DNA of 64,000 bases, taken from positions 1 through 64,000 of the forward strand of contig JAVLUZ010000540.1 of the NCBI GenBank assembly GCA_036768485.1. Direction: 5' to 3'. Numbering within the stretch: position 1 is the first letter of the stretch; each line of letters opens with the position of its first letter. Shown here one piece after another: positions 51,964 through 64,000 of this stretch. The position numbers and the translations under genes were made by a program. This stretch comes from Mermis nigrescens (Eukaryota; Nematoda; Enoplea; Mermithida; Mermithidae). The notes below the pieces were generated by a model. It saw only the letters and a list, made by a program, of their open reading frames with translations, was not told where the DNA came from and did no database searches.

Positions 51964-52743
51964 CTTGCAGCGCCAGCTACAAGCGTTCCATCGGAACAGT
52001 TGTTCAGTTGCGCTGGAATCATTTACGACCCTCTCAGAAACAGGCTACATGGCGAAAAAGCAGAACGGCTGTAATCTTTAAAATATAATCAACCCGGAAC
52101 AATACTAAGTTCTAGTCTGTAAACTTTTGGGTAATAGAAGATTGAATTACTACTTCATGTCTTCACTAAATTTTATGAAGTTCGATTTTTCAACTCTAAT
52201 TTTAAAAAACCGAGAACCGACTCCAAAAAAGATCGGTTTCGGTTCTTAGAAAATCAAAAAATCGGTTCCGGTTCTTAGAATATCAAAAAAATCGGTTCTC
52301 GGTTCCGGTTAACCGGCACATCCCTAGTATGTTCTATTCCAAACGGCCCAATCGCTTCAAGGTTTAATCCTGCAACAGAGTAGGTACCTATTTTAAAGGT
52401 TATTGCGGCTGTTTGTTAGATGCCTCAAATGTTAAGCAATGCACATTGAACACAATTACGAGTTTAAAGCAACCAGCCACTTCGAGAGCATATTTGAAGC
52501 CATTCGTGCATCGAAAACTGATAGTTATATCGCGGCAAAAATGGGTTGTCTGGAGTGCAACACACTATAGCGTAAAAACTGTACCTATGTTAATTCAGTT
52601 TTTGCCAAATTCCAAACACCTTTGCGGAAAACTTCTGTCTTTTATCCTTTTTTGGCCATATCTTGCATTATTTTTGACAGAAAATGCAGCCTCTAGAGCC
52701 CTGCTCCAAAACGCCAATGTTCATGTCCGATGTCGACCAACCA

Positions 52744-53031
52744 CTAACTAAACAAGTTTTTAATCGAATAACGCGAGACACAAATTATTAACGGTTCACT
52801 TAATAATGTACAGAATATCGACCCCTGAAAACGGGACAACGTCGGCGGCGACGCTGGCCAAAAACCCAAAACGAAACCAAACAGAAACGACGGCGGCGGA
52901 TCAGGCTGATCGAACACCAAAACAAACGGGTAAAACGTTGAACCACGTGCTCCGACGATAAGGAGGCATAGAAACGTAGCAATTACGGGATCTATAAGCG
53001 TGCTAACGACAAATTTGCGAAATTTTAACAA
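52744..53031. other. GC-rich single-copy block with overlapping small ORFs
   Basis: A plus-strand frame at 52806-52961 would encode 51 residues rich in Lys, Arg, Thr and Ala (starts MYRISTPENGTT, ends LNHVLRR). A minus-strand frame (52744-53031, 95 residues) has a hydrophobic stretch VIATFLCLLIVG. I recognise neither product. The composition contrasts with the AT-rich surroundings and the block does not match any repeat family here. It could be a small gene, an exon or a CpG-rich regulatory block. Confidence 0.3.
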
Positions 53032-53279
53032 ATTGATTAAAATGATGAAATTTAAATCCCAGCACTTACACGCAATAGTGCTATCTATATATGTGCGATC
53101 TGAAAATGGCGGAAAAAAGGAACGAAGACGTGTACTACAATTTGTATCCTTGGTGCGGAAAAATCGCTTTGTTCAGTAACAAAACGATAAAATGGACGAA
53201 AAGGCCATTTCGATTTCCACTGTTTAATACAAATTTGGGCAATAGCCAATTTCTTCTGCATAATAATGCATAAAAAATT

Positions 53280-53640
53280 CCACTTTTCAGCTCGGACGAC
53301 TTTAAGCTGAAAAACGAGTTTTTTTGGACCAGTAACATCACTCTAGCTGCACAACAACTTTTTGACGAGAAAAATCACTTTTGAAGCTGGATGACCACTA
53401 ACCAATCACTTTTAAGAATCAGAAAAATGATTTTTCAAGCTAGACGATCACTTTTTTGAACAAAAACAAAACAATATGGACAACTTTTCGGACCAGAAAA
53501 ATCACGTTTCAAAGCTGAACAACCAAATTTTGGACCTAAACAACTACTCATATATTAAAGCTAGAAATTGAACAACCGAAGGTTTTCATTGGAAGGCTGA
53601 ACAGGGGCGGACCGCTGACTATTGTCACGAATGTTGAATA
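53280..53640 (+). repeat. Degenerate tandem repeat (gaccagaaaaatcac / gctgaacaac motifs)
   Basis: About six imperfect units of 50-60 bp contain variants of aaatcacttttgaagctgga. Divergence is high. Confidence 0.6.
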
Positions 53641-53744
53641 GAGAAATTTGAGTTTACAAATAGAAAACTAGCGTTTCAATTACCGTTTTTTCAACAAAAA
53701 TTTGATTTTTTTGCACAATCGAAAATCGGCCGAAAACTGCACAT

Positions 53745-53832
53745 AGTTTGCGAACAAAGATGTACAAAGATCGCTCAGAAAGTCTTTGTACGAGCCTCAG
53801 AATCTTTGTCCCGTGCAAAAAAAGAGTGGTTT
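53745..53832. repeat. Fragment of the gtacaaag MITE family
   Basis: Contains gatgtacaaagatcgctcag, aaagtctttgtacgagcctc and tttgtcccgtgcaaaaaaag, corresponding to one end of the 740-bp family. Similar fragments occur at 56350-56410. Confidence 0.7.
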
Positions 53833-54282
53833 CAGTCAATTTTAAAATTTTTGCTGTAGTCAAAGCGAATCTGCATTTATAAGTTTCCTCCGATGAATGG
53901 GTTGAAAAGGCCAATAACAATATAAAATATTGGATCAAAAACAAAAATCAAGTACGCGCGAGCGAACTAGCGAAAGATTTCGGTCCGACACACAATAAAG
54001 TTTACACTGTAAGAAGGAACTACATATATTTAAGCGAAACGTATGCATTAGTGTACTGTGTTTACGTGTTTATAGTCGCGAATAAGATGCACAATAAACA
54101 TAGACGAACTGCGCCATTATACAAGTAACGATATATCGCGAGAACAGATAGAAACGGTGCACATTAAGGAAAACAAAAAATCGCTGTAATACATCATTCA
54201 CGAGCCCGAACTCAGTTATTTGATAGCAGCTGAAAAAAATTTATATTCAATAAAACAGAACGCAATACGGTAAGTTAAAAGC

Positions 54283-57200
54283 TCAAATTACTTGTTTGAC
54301 TGACTCCTTGATAAAGTCTTTCTTGCTGGTCAAATCTTGTCCGGGATATCTATCGTAGACCTATAAATAAATACAACGAACACATATAGGTAGTGAATCA
54401 AATCGGGCGAAATAGTTTTGTCAGCACAAATAGTCGGAACCATACCTGGGCATGGGGGGAATTCGGAGGTATGCACCCCCAGAAAATAAAATGCACCCCC
54501 AGGAACCAAAATACCCCCAGAATTCAATTTTCGAAAATTTGTTCTGTTTTTTTTTCTCGCAATGTTTTGATGCCAATGGATAGTGCTTGATAAGAAACGT
54601 TGGACACTGGTGTTTTTTGCCATACCACCATTTTTAAGACTATTTTTTGACCTTTGAAAAAATCTTGCACCCCCAGAACTTTGGTGCCGCCCACCTATCA
54701 TCGGAACCACACATGATCTCGCGGGGGAGGGGTTTCACCTCCAAAAATTCTTTCAAACCCCTTGAATTCATTATTTTCCGGAAAATTCGTTGAAGAGGTG
54801 CTGTTTTAGTTACAAAGCGTCAAATTTTTGGAACTTTTAGACTCGTTCTTTCGTCGTTAAATCAATCGAATTATCAGATATTTTTCTGAAATTTTTTGTT
54901 TTTACCCTCTGGAAAACTTTTTGACACTATCCAATCCACCTATTTTAGCCTAAAAAGCACTTCAAAATTTCACTCCTTCCAGAATTCCCTTGCTGCTAAA
55001 AAGCACTTCAAAATTTCACTCCTTCCACTGCGAATGTCTGAGATCAGTAACCAAATTTTGATAAGGACCGGCGCACATACACACTGGGATGGTATGGGAT
55101 ATTACCCAAACAGGAATTTTGAAAGAAGACGTACCCCGTATCTCAGGCCATTTTTGGACCGAAACCTATTGCTCGAACCATGGAAAGCGTCAGACGATAT
55201 CTATGTAACAGTATATAAATTCAAGTACATACAAGGTGGGCCACATAACTATCCATGTTTTCCAACTATAGCTTCTTTAATAATAGTTCAAACTCAATGA
55301 AAGATTGGCAGAACATAACAAGATTCAAAGTTTAATTGGAAACGAACGAATTATTGAAACACTACATTACGTCTACGAGAGCGCCATCCAACTCAATCAA
55401 ATGTTGAAGCCATTCCTTATACATATATACATATAGCATTGTTTTTATTCTCGTCTCGGCAGTGACTTCCCTGACAGCCGAATTAATGTAATTTTAAAGG
55501 TCAGGATTGCTGACAGGGCATTAGGTGTAAGCCCCACAAGAAAAAATTGAATGGAGTCAAATCAGGTGAGCGATCACCAGGAGTCAATTCAAATGAGTAT
55601 ATCGCTTATCTAATTCGAACCCGTGCGATTTTTTTTATGGTAAGGGTCGTGCGAACTCTTAAATTTATACACTGTACTACACCATACGCCTTACTAGTAT
55701 CCCTGACCTAGAAAATCGCATTAGATCGATTTTCACCTCAGTTCCTACTGTAATGAGAACAAAAAAATGTCGTGCATAACGAATGACTTCACTGCTTAAT
55801 TAAGTCGGATGGTGACCCCGTAGAAGTAATGTAATGTTTGACCTACTCGTCCGTTTTTAATAAAACTTTGAAAATTTATTTTGATATTGAATAGTCTACC
55901 CATGGCTAAATTTTCATAGGGTTTCCACCATTATTGACGAAGCTGTAGTTGAAAAACGTTATGAACAGTTATGTGGCACACCCCGTACATTTATTTATTT
56001 TTCGAGCAGTAGGCTGTTCAATTCATTCATTCATATAGTTTCCATTATTTCGTACATATTGAATGACACAAGTCCGCCTTATTTTTATGAAAACTTTAGC
56101 ACGGATATCCATACAACGAATATCAATTGCGGAAAATTATGTTTAAATGCTTTTACCGGTTATCCGTAGCTCAGGGGGTAGAAGTGAGGGACGAAAAATA
56201 TCTAAACAATCAAATAACACAAACTCGATGCTTTAACTCAATTTTAATATATATTATATTAACTTCACTTTTTCCGCCCTTTGAAGCGTTTTAACGATTT
56301 TTTATCAGAAGCACATACATATAGATCATTCATTTCTTTTCCCAAAAAAACGGATTTTCGTACGGGACAAAGATTTTGGAGCGATCTTTGTACATATTTG
56401 TACACAAAGTATGGGCAGCTTCTGGTCGATTTTCGATTACACAAAAATCGAAGTCAAAATAACGACTTCAAATATGCAAAATTATCTGACTCCGGGCGAC
56501 AAAATCAGTTTTTTTGCAATAAGTCCTTACTTTCGTCATCATTTCCTTCATCGTAACTTCCTCCAAATTAACGCCTTTCAACAATTCTTTAATCGTTGAC
56601 TTGATATCCGAATCCTAAAAGCAATTGTATTCAAATAATATTCGTTATATACGACTTCGAAATAGAATCTCATCATTTATTACGAATTGTTGCATTATTA
56701 TTATTATTATTGCATTTTCTAAGCATCCTGCTACATAAATACAAATATATAGGTGCAGGGGCGTACACTCGATGTTTTTAAGGGATGGGGGCGGTCCGAA
56801 ATGAATGACTCTATATTTCGAGATATTTTCGACGGGGCACCAAATAAGGTGCATTTTCTGACGTTTCCACACATGCTCCATCTGTTAAGCTCATAAAATT
56901 CAAACTTTTCGAATCCGCGCTTAGGCCTAAATTAACGAAAATAATGATTCTACGGCGCGAAGCCAATGATGCCAATTTTCATCCGTTTCCTCACCTTTTC
57001 AAAATTATTTTTGGGCTAAGGGGAGAGGGCGGCCGCCCCTGCGTACGCCCATGTAAACGTGTACATCATACTTGCTAACGTAAACAACAAACAAATTAAA
57101 CATTGATGCATCGTCAACAACTTATCTGACTTCGCACGAAAGCATACAACAAAGGACAAAAATTCATTAATTTAGTAATCTTAAGTACATAAAAACGATC

Positions 57201-57489
57201 TTTGAGCTTAAAAACCATAAGACTCTAATACCTACAACTTCTGACAAAAGCAACGAAAAACCTAATTCTAAAAATTCACTTTTATTATGTATAAGCGCTT
57301 TGTACTGTATATTTTCCTTTAATTCATGCGGAATTTAAAAAAGGTATCATTCTCTATTACACAAACATTGCAGTACCTATATAAATACATTATGCACGCT
57401 TCTTGGTGAGCTAACATGCATTTTTCTGGTATGCTAATACATATATGAGATATATTTATGGTATATGTGATTTGATAGAAGACAGCAAA

Positions 57490-57553
<64 letters not shown>

Positions 57554-58631
57554 TATATACATATATATATATATATATGTAATATATATTAGTGATGTCC
57601 CGGTGCCGCTTTTTTTACCGGCGCCGGTGCTACATTAGCATATTATATAGTGTACTATGCTTCTTCAAAAAGGGTTAAATTTGTACCTATTTTTCACCGG
57701 ATATACATACTAAGGGCAAAATTTCATTTGGCTAGTAACGACTTCATTATTTTTAAGTTATGAATACATATTAATTTTCTCACTTAAGCATTAAACAAAC
57801 AAAAAATTGTAATAAAATTGAGATTCGAAGAAAAATAAAACTTAAATAGTGTATTATAAGTTTAAGTGTAGCGCAATCAAGATTGGCTTGTGCAGTAGTT
57901 GATTCTTTAGTCAAATCGAAATTTGGTTATAGTGCATTAGTTAAATATTCAACTAGTAAGAAACAAACATGAAAATGGCCACAAAAACTTTTTGAGCTTA
58001 AATTATTTGAGTTTATCATTTCACATTTTCAAAAGCCTCTGAAAACAAACATGGGATATATTATGCAAAAGACTTACATAGAAGTTCATTTACAAAGTTT
58101 TAACAAGCTTTTCCTAAATAATTTGCAGGAAAAAGTTTTGCATAAAAAATTTTAAAATTCTAGCTGCGTTTTACGGTCTTCTGCTCACGAAATGGAAAAA
58201 TAAAAATGGATTTGATGAAATCAAGTTGAAAACTACTCTGTAGTACTCATCCTTCTTGCCTACAGATGGTAGAATTAGAAGAACTTTCCACTCTATATGT
58301 CGATGTTTTTAATTTTAATTTACTTTATTTATTAGTGTCCACGCTTCTTGCTGTTAATTGATGTTTTCAATAAGATGTGTTTCGTTAAATGAATAATTCA
58401 TTTTTAAAGCTCGAAGACTTGTTCTGAAGTTCAGTCAAAATGCTTCACTATGCTAATCAGAAGATTTTATTAACAAAATGCTACCTTTTTGCGCCTTTAT
58501 TCATTACATTGGTGATAAATGAGCTTCAATTATTCTTTTTACACTAATTTTTTCTCTTTTATCTAGCACCGGCACCAGCCTAGCACCGGCCCCGTGCCGG
58601 TGCTTAGGCACCGGCGCCCAGTGACATCACA

Positions 58632-58716
<85 letters not shown>

Positions 58717-61700
58717 GAGACCGGCCCAGGCCTTTTTTACTTTAGACCCAGCCCCGGCCGGGTCGGATTCTCAGGCCCGGTCGATCACTGGTATTACCCC
58801 CTGAGCTTTGTAAAACTGATAACTACATATACAGCCATTTTGACCGAAACAACACTGCTGTATAGCCTTTTTAGGGCTACGAAAATTAGCTATATAGTCT
58901 TTTTGGGTTCAGAAAACTAGTTATATAGCCTTTCTTGGACTAAGAAACTTATCGTGTGAGCGCAAAAATACTATATAATCGTCTTGTCTGAGTTTAAATA
59001 GGATATTTAGTCATTTTTCGACTCCAAAAAGAGCTAAATAGTTATTTTTAGTCCAAAAATCTATGTAGCTATGTTTGTGAGCCCAAAAAGCCTATATACA
59101 TAGCTAGTTTTCTAAGCCCAAAAAGCTATATAGCAAATTTTCTGAATTCAGAAAGGTTACATATCCGTTTTTACGAAGCACATAACTATCTATCGTTCTT
59201 TGGTTTTAACATACACAGATAGGTCGTCGTCATACATACATACGTTTTAACACTGCAACTTTAAAACATACGAAGAATTCCTAAGTCATAACATGTTATA
59301 TGTAAGATAGACTGAACAATTTTCTAGCAAATCTTAAGGAATGTTAAGCATTCAAAGTTTGAGGCAAGAACTGTTAAACGAGTATATACATTTATTCATG
59401 TAAAAGTCACAATCCTTACGGTACTCTACAAGATCTCCGCAATCAGACATGCATGCGGGTGAGGGGGATTGGGGGTCCAGACTTTAGACCCTCAGAATGG
59501 AAACACGGGTGATTTCTTGGAGAAAATGTCGAAAAATGAAGGCCAAAAATGGATGAAAATTAAAATGCTTGAAATTGACTAGAAATTGTAGAATAACGTA
59601 GTTTTAAGGCTATTTCAGCATTTATACCAATTTATGAAATTATTGTGTTTATAAAAAATCGATTCTTCACCGCCCCTACCAACCACGCAGTGCATACATG
59701 TTCACAATGCTTCAACCATGCCAGACTTTTCGACGCTGAAAACCGGTCACATCCTACACGTAACGGCTCGGAATTTTGGGAGGGGGTCCCCTGTCATTTT
59801 TATGAGGGCGGGGCGGGGGTTATGACCAAGGAACGACCGGGCGCCCGATTCCGGCCGGGCCTAGTGGGCCCGCACACATGCACACTGGGGGGAAAGGGTT
59901 ATGAGGGCATCCCCCCTACTACAACTTTTGACTGGCATACCCATCTCAGATCATTTGCGGACCAAAGCCTATTGTTGGAACTATAAAAAAAGCGCCAAAC
60001 AATGCCCAGCAGTATAATCTGAAGTATTCTCCGAGTAGTACTCTGTCCACTTATTCATTCAAACGCTTTTTGTCAATTATTTTGTGCATATTAGATAGTT
60101 CAAGTCATTCCATCATTCTTATTATCATTTTTCATGCAAACTTAATCACGAATATTCGAAGAAGACTAAAATATTACGAATCAAAGCATGTATCCGGGTT
60201 TTGACAGAGGGAGGAGGGTAAGGAATGACAAAAATATTAAAAAAATAAACGTAAATTCAAGTTTTAGCGCCATAAATAGCCGTGAAAATTAATCGTTTAC
60301 CCCTCAAGAAACAAGGTTTACTTAACTCCACGAACTTTTGACCGTGTGCATCTATGTCGGCCCGGTCCCAGTCAAAAAACGACCGGGCCTATTAAAGGCA
60401 GAACAAGTAAAGTCAGTTGAGTTGTCATGAAGAAACATTTGACTTGTCATGTCAATAATATAAGTGTGATTATTTTGGGAATGTTCTTGAATTAACTTCT
60501 TTGCAGCTTTTAACCAGTGTTATCGAGCTTTTATCTAAGGAGCACCAGACAGATCCATATGATGACGTACACGCATACCTATACCTTCCAACATAGTATA
60601 TTATACACTGAGGGCCGGTTTCGGTCCCGGCCTGTAGAGCCCGGTCCCGGCCAAATTCTGAATTCCGGTCGTTCACTAGTTGTGAGGTGGGCGGCACCAA
60701 AATTATGGAAGGGGAGAGCGGATGCAAGATTTTTCAGAAGTACAAAAATGGCCTTAAAATGGTGGTATGGCGAAAAAACACCATTTTTCAGCGTTTCTCA
60801 TCGAGCACTATCCATTGGCATCAAAAAACTGCGAAGAAAACGAACAAATTTCAAAAATTGAATTCTGCAGGGAGGTATTTTGGTTTCTGGGGGTTGCATA
60901 CTCCTCAAACCCCCCACGCCCACGTGTGGTTATGACCTCCAATTTTACGCCAAAAACGACCGAAAAACACCTTAAAACGGCCAAGTTTTCCCAAAAATCG
61001 AAGGAACGCAGACATTCCCATGGGGGCACACATTCCTGCAGGGGGAGGGTGAGGCGGTATTACCTCCCCTCTCAGGTTCCTATACTCGAATCAATGTCAG
61101 ACGATTTTGAGCTAATAAACATTTTCTGCATGAGTTCTGGGTAAAAAAGCAGCAAAGATGTTGAAATTTTTCCGGCGCATCGAGCCGACTACTAACTTTT
61201 CTGTTTTGTTTACGAATAAAATACCTAGAATGAAGTTGTAATGGACAAATAGTACTTTAAAATGCACTTATTTCACTTTGAAACCCGTTATAATACGATG
61301 TTTTAGCCATTTTTCATATTTGACCTGCAAAAAAGGCTAGAACTCTAAATTTAGTGGTCCCAAATTTTTAGATTGCACCCCCTGAATTATCGACTTCGGG
61401 AAACTATGGGGGGAGGGTCAAAAATTTTCTGACTTTGGGGGGGGGATCAGGGGCCTCCGACGTTGGGTGAAGAGATCCCTCAAACCCCCTGTTACATGTA
61501 TGGTCACATCATGTTAACACGCGCGTCTTAACAAGCAAACATTTCGGAAATGAATCTGATGACGGCTGTTTTGAAGTAAAAATTAGTAAAGGAAAATAAG
61601 AATACAGATTTTTGAAAACAATAATCACACAACATTAGAGAGTAATTCACAATAGACGCGCCATCGCTCATTATTTTTGTAAAAAATGCACTAAAACGAA

Positions 61701-64000
61701 CAATTGATCAAGCATAAAAGGGAATAATAAAAACATCAAAAAAGGAACCAACTGATGGGAAGGCAGATTTTCTCGCTGATCGACTGGAGGTGGTCGGAGT
61801 AGCGACTTGTTTTTTGGCCGGTGTCGTTGCAGGAGCGGCCGATGGTCTGCCACGTTTGCCTTTTTTCGCCGAGGGCTGAAATCAATGTTTCATTCAAAGA
61901 ACAGTAATTGATAATATTCAAGAAAGAAGATAGCGCTAATCCAAGTGATAACTACATATAATAGTTGCACAAGGTCAGGGTCGGCAGGGAGGGGGGTGAA
62001 ATCCCGAAAATCTAAAACAATTAATTATAGTGTTCACGATTTTTTAATGTTTAAACGATCAAAATGGCATATAAAAGGTTCTTTCGTATAATATCGCATT
62101 TTTAAAACATTTTTAGTCCATTTTGACTGCATTATATCACTTTTAACGATAAAAAATGCAAAAATTAAACTACATAAAAATAAAAAATCCGTCGACGCCG
62201 GAAAAATTTTGACATCTTTACTGCTTTTGATCTTAAAAATAATGCAGAAAACGTTCCATCAGACCCTTTAGGGAGGTAATACCCCCACGTGTATGTGTGC
62301 TACATACACTGTTTTTTTGTACGGGACAAAGATTTTGAGGCTCATACAAAAATTTTTCTGAGCGATCTTTGTACACAAAGTACAGTTTTTGTTTTATTGT
62401 ACAAAAACATCTAAGTCTTTACAAAAATACAGTGGCTACACATGTACATGTAACAGTTTGCGGGCATACATATGTACATGTAACAGGCTGACGAGGGATC
62501 GATCCCCAATCCAAAGCTAGTCGTCACCCATCCCCTAAAGTTAGAAAATTTTTCACCGCCTCCCCCGATTTTAGGAGAAAAAATTGAATTTTTGGACCGT
62601 TTTAAGGTGTTTTTTTACCGCTTTGGCCAAAAATTGGAGGTCATTTACCCCCACCAATAAAATGGCCAGGGACCCACACCCTAAATTTCGAACCTTATAT
62701 GCATGTATGCTTGTGAGAATCCTTCACCCACAGTTGACCGTCCCCAGCCCCCGAAAGTCAGAAAATTTTTGACCTATCCCCAGATTTGGGTCGAAAACTT
62801 GAGTTTTTGACCATTTTTAGGATACTTCGTTGCAATTTTCAACTTTTACCCCCCTCCCAGAGAGAAAATCGCCGAGAATTTTTTATCCTAAATTGCGAGT
62901 GCCTATATACAGTTCTTCTCACCGAAATCTGAACAATTAACGTTCTTTCAAGGTTTCTAAAAGATTGAGTGCCCATGTTAAATAGGCACTCAATCCTTAA
63001 GAGAACTTTCAAGGACTGTTAATTATTCCTATTTCGTGGCCAAAAACTTTATATACATATTTACATTGTAAAATATTCGAATAAAAGTAGAACTTTTGTA
63101 GATTAATTGCTTCTTACTGTTTGAAAAATAAAAAATTTTAATGAAATTTTTATACCTGTAGAAATTTCAACGATTTCTATATCGACAAAACTTAGCTTGT
63201 TGCCGAGACATTTCCTATCAACAAGTGCTTTTATAATAGTAAACGACTCCTAGAAATGATTCAATATAAAAATTCCACCAAGTACAGACTTAAGAGAGAG
63301 ATATGTACACAATCCACCAAATTCTACTCGTTTGTAGATGTGCCAACAAATTCTGAGGATGAACGAAATAAGCGTTCTGTTAGACATCAGCAGACTCGTA
63401 CGATTAAAATGAGAGAATTAATTGTTTATATGATTATTATTATTGACGTCATTAACATATTAGATTCAATAATTATTGAACAAAAGTTGTCGCTCAGAAT
63501 AAGCTGATTTCGAGTTATGTAAAAGTACGTAGTGAATAATCAAAATAATTACCTATTTGCTATTAATGGATAAAATAAACCAGAAATTCAATGTCATTAA
63601 TGTTATATAATAAAGATCGCACTAAGTACATATTTATGCATATGCATATACATGTAACAGAGGGGTTTGGGGATCCACACCTTAAGTCGGACGCCTATCC
63701 CCATCCCCCAAAGTCAGAAAATTTTTGACCCTACCCATTTTTGGAAAAGACTTGTATTTTTTAAGCGATTTTTACGTGCTTTTATTTAGAATTTTTGTCC
63801 AAATCGTTAGAAGTCATTCACTCCCCTAATGGCCGCGGACTCCCCACCCAAAATTTCAAACCGTTATACGAGTATGTATGCATATGTATGTATGTGTGTA
63901 CGGTACCTCAGGAGACTTTTCAGTGGCACTTTCGACTACCTCTTCTTCGCTAGTCGCCTCCTTAGCAGCTGCAGATCTGCCCCTTTTGCCGGGAGTCTTC
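54283..64000 (-). CDS. DEK: DEK chromatin-associated protein, 3' exons (5' part outside window)
   Basis: DEK is a nuclear DNA-binding protein that supercoils and remodels chromatin. Exons in transcription order: 64000 (edge) to 63907, 61875-61753, 56614-56531, 54360-54283, all joined in phase 0. The first two encode low-complexity basic and acidic sequence with [10 protein letters not shown] and [13 protein letters not shown] (AT-hook-like GRP). The last two form the DEK C-terminal domain: [20 protein letters not shown], then [20 protein letters not shown] and a TGA stop at 54283-54285. This closely resembles the vertebrate DEK C-terminus, with its NLEEVTMK and DL..KKDFIK segments, used for DNA binding and multimerisation. 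The SAP-containing N-terminal region must lie beyond 64000. Extra small exons between those listed cannot be excluded. The gene is convergent with PSAT1. Confidence 0.88.
54442..54700 (-). mobile_element. MITE-A, 259 bp
   Basis: An exact 8-bp duplication tcggaacc (54434-54441, 54701-54708) bounds an inverse family copy, from atacctgggc to gcccacctatca. It lies only about 80 bp from the last DEK exon, in its final intron. Confidence 0.92.
55230..55986 (-). mobile_element. Mariner-type element remnant with decayed transposase
   Basis: Ends ggtgggccacataact and agttatgtggcacacc are inverted repeats. On the minus strand near 55540-55590 the frame reads [17 protein letters not shown], resembling the SPDLTP..FFLWG signature of insect mariner-type DDE transposases. 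It is followed by stops and frameshifts, so it is inactive. DEK last intron. Confidence 0.7.
56758..57053. mobile_element. MITE with GGGCGTAC termini, 296 bp
   Basis: Ends caggggcgtacactcgatg and ggccgcccctgcgtacgcccatg (first and last bases shown in part) are imperfect inverted repeats with G/C-rich subterminal blocks. The interior contains a ggcgcgaagcc motif. No exact target duplication was found. Confidence 0.65.
57499..57582. repeat. (TA)n microsatellite, left of hAT-like element
   Basis: TA repeats with several tac/tgt interruptions immediately precede the tagtgatgtc terminus. Confidence 0.95.
57592..58628. mobile_element. hAT-like element with (ccggtgcc)n arms, about 1.04 kb
   Basis: The left end tagtgatgtcccggtgccgc and right end caccggcgcccagtgacatc are inverted repeats. 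Subterminal arms repeat ccggtgcc / ggcaccgg. Both flanks are TA microsatellite, so it probably inserted into one TA tract and the target duplication is hidden. The interior is AT-rich and non-coding. Confidence 0.8.
58632..58711. repeat. (TA)n microsatellite, right of hAT-like element
   Basis: About 80 bp of uninterrupted TA, the likely other half of the tract at 57499. Confidence 0.95.
58820..59170. repeat. Degenerate minisatellite (agctatatagcctttttggg unit)
   Basis: Eight or so imperfect units of about 40 bp. The first half reads tatagcctttttgg and the second half caaaaagctatata, so orientation inverts near 59010. Confidence 0.75.
60685..60926 (+). mobile_element. MITE-A copy
   Basis: It begins aggtgggcggcaccaaaatt, continues ggtggtatggcgaaaaaaca and gcatcaaaaaactgcgaaga, and ends with the C-rich ccccccacgcccacgtgtgg. 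No matching 8-bp duplication was seen. DEK intron. Confidence 0.82.
62308..62434. mobile_element. Short gtacaaag MITE, about 127 bp
   Basis: It runs from cactgtttttttgtacggga to tttacaaaaatacagtg and contains gattttgaggctcatacaaa and agcgatctttgtacacaaag. It has the same CACTG..CAGTG termini as the 740-bp family; the target duplication is unclear. Confidence 0.75.
62470..63895 (+). repeat. Interspersed C-rich repeat of about 240 bp, two clear copies
   Basis: The order acatgtaac, cccatccccyaaagt, agaaaatttttgac/caccgc, ggaaaa..ttgaattttt, ggtcatttac, accctaaatttcraacc occurs at about 62470-62710 and again at 63640-63890. A partial third lies near 62730-62870. Between them (62900-63600) I see only AT-rich DNA and no exon. 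Confidence 0.7.

Larger units (their letters stand above)
50781..52326. mobile_element. hAT-like element with (ggttcc)n arms, 1546 bp, host of two nested elements
   Basis: Terminal repeats tagggatgttccggtt and aaccggcacatcccta are flanked by an exact 8-bp duplication gtatgttc (50773-50780, 52327-52334). Subterminal arms are repeats of ggttccggttc. A 712-bp element is inserted inside. Confidence 0.93.

Noticed and set aside
54330..54710. 126-codon minus-strand frame
   Set aside because: It runs through MITE-A and reads the last DEK exon in the wrong frame.
61671..61853. Alternative minus-strand frame in the DEK basic exon
   Set aside because: Another frame with proper splice sites gives the KRGRP-type DEK sequence and stays in phase with the neighbouring exons.

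Overview
This is a eukaryotic, AT-rich genomic window with intron-split genes (GT-AG junctions), very dense transposon content and many microsatellites. The four gene products all have animal homologues and look arthropod-like. That assignment is inference; I cannot name the species.

Genes, left to right: (1) the first two exons of translation initiation factor eIF2 gamma (+, 2504-4704), whose remaining exons are not visible downstream; (2) an 11-exon secreted zinc carboxypeptidase of family M14 (+, 8832-30836), about 485 residues, every junction in frame; (3) a complete 10-exon phosphoserine aminotransferase (+, 31889-47246), 387 residues; (4) the 3' half of a DEK chromatin-protein gene (-, 54283 to beyond 64000), convergent with the aminotransferase gene. 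Exons total only about 3.3 kb of 64 kb. The genes belong to unrelated pathways and show no operon-like link.

Most of the rest is mobile DNA. Introns 1, 4 and 6 of the carboxypeptidase gene hold copies of one roughly 2.6-kb Helitron-like family (5' TC, 3' hairpin plus CTAG, A/T target) packed with TGTAAAG/CTTTACA motifs. Copy 3 was invaded by a PIF/Harbinger element whose transposase remnant was in turn split by a hAT-type MITE. A second, textbook Helitron with a 51-bp minisatellite lies in intron 6 of the aminotransferase gene. Many elements have exact 8-bp target duplications (hAT-like) or TA duplications (Tc1/mariner-like), so their boundaries are base-resolved. The 47.9-52.3 kb interval holds a satellite of about 180 bp that reverses orientation, plus a three-level nest of hAT-type elements. 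No rRNA, tRNA or CRISPR was recognised.
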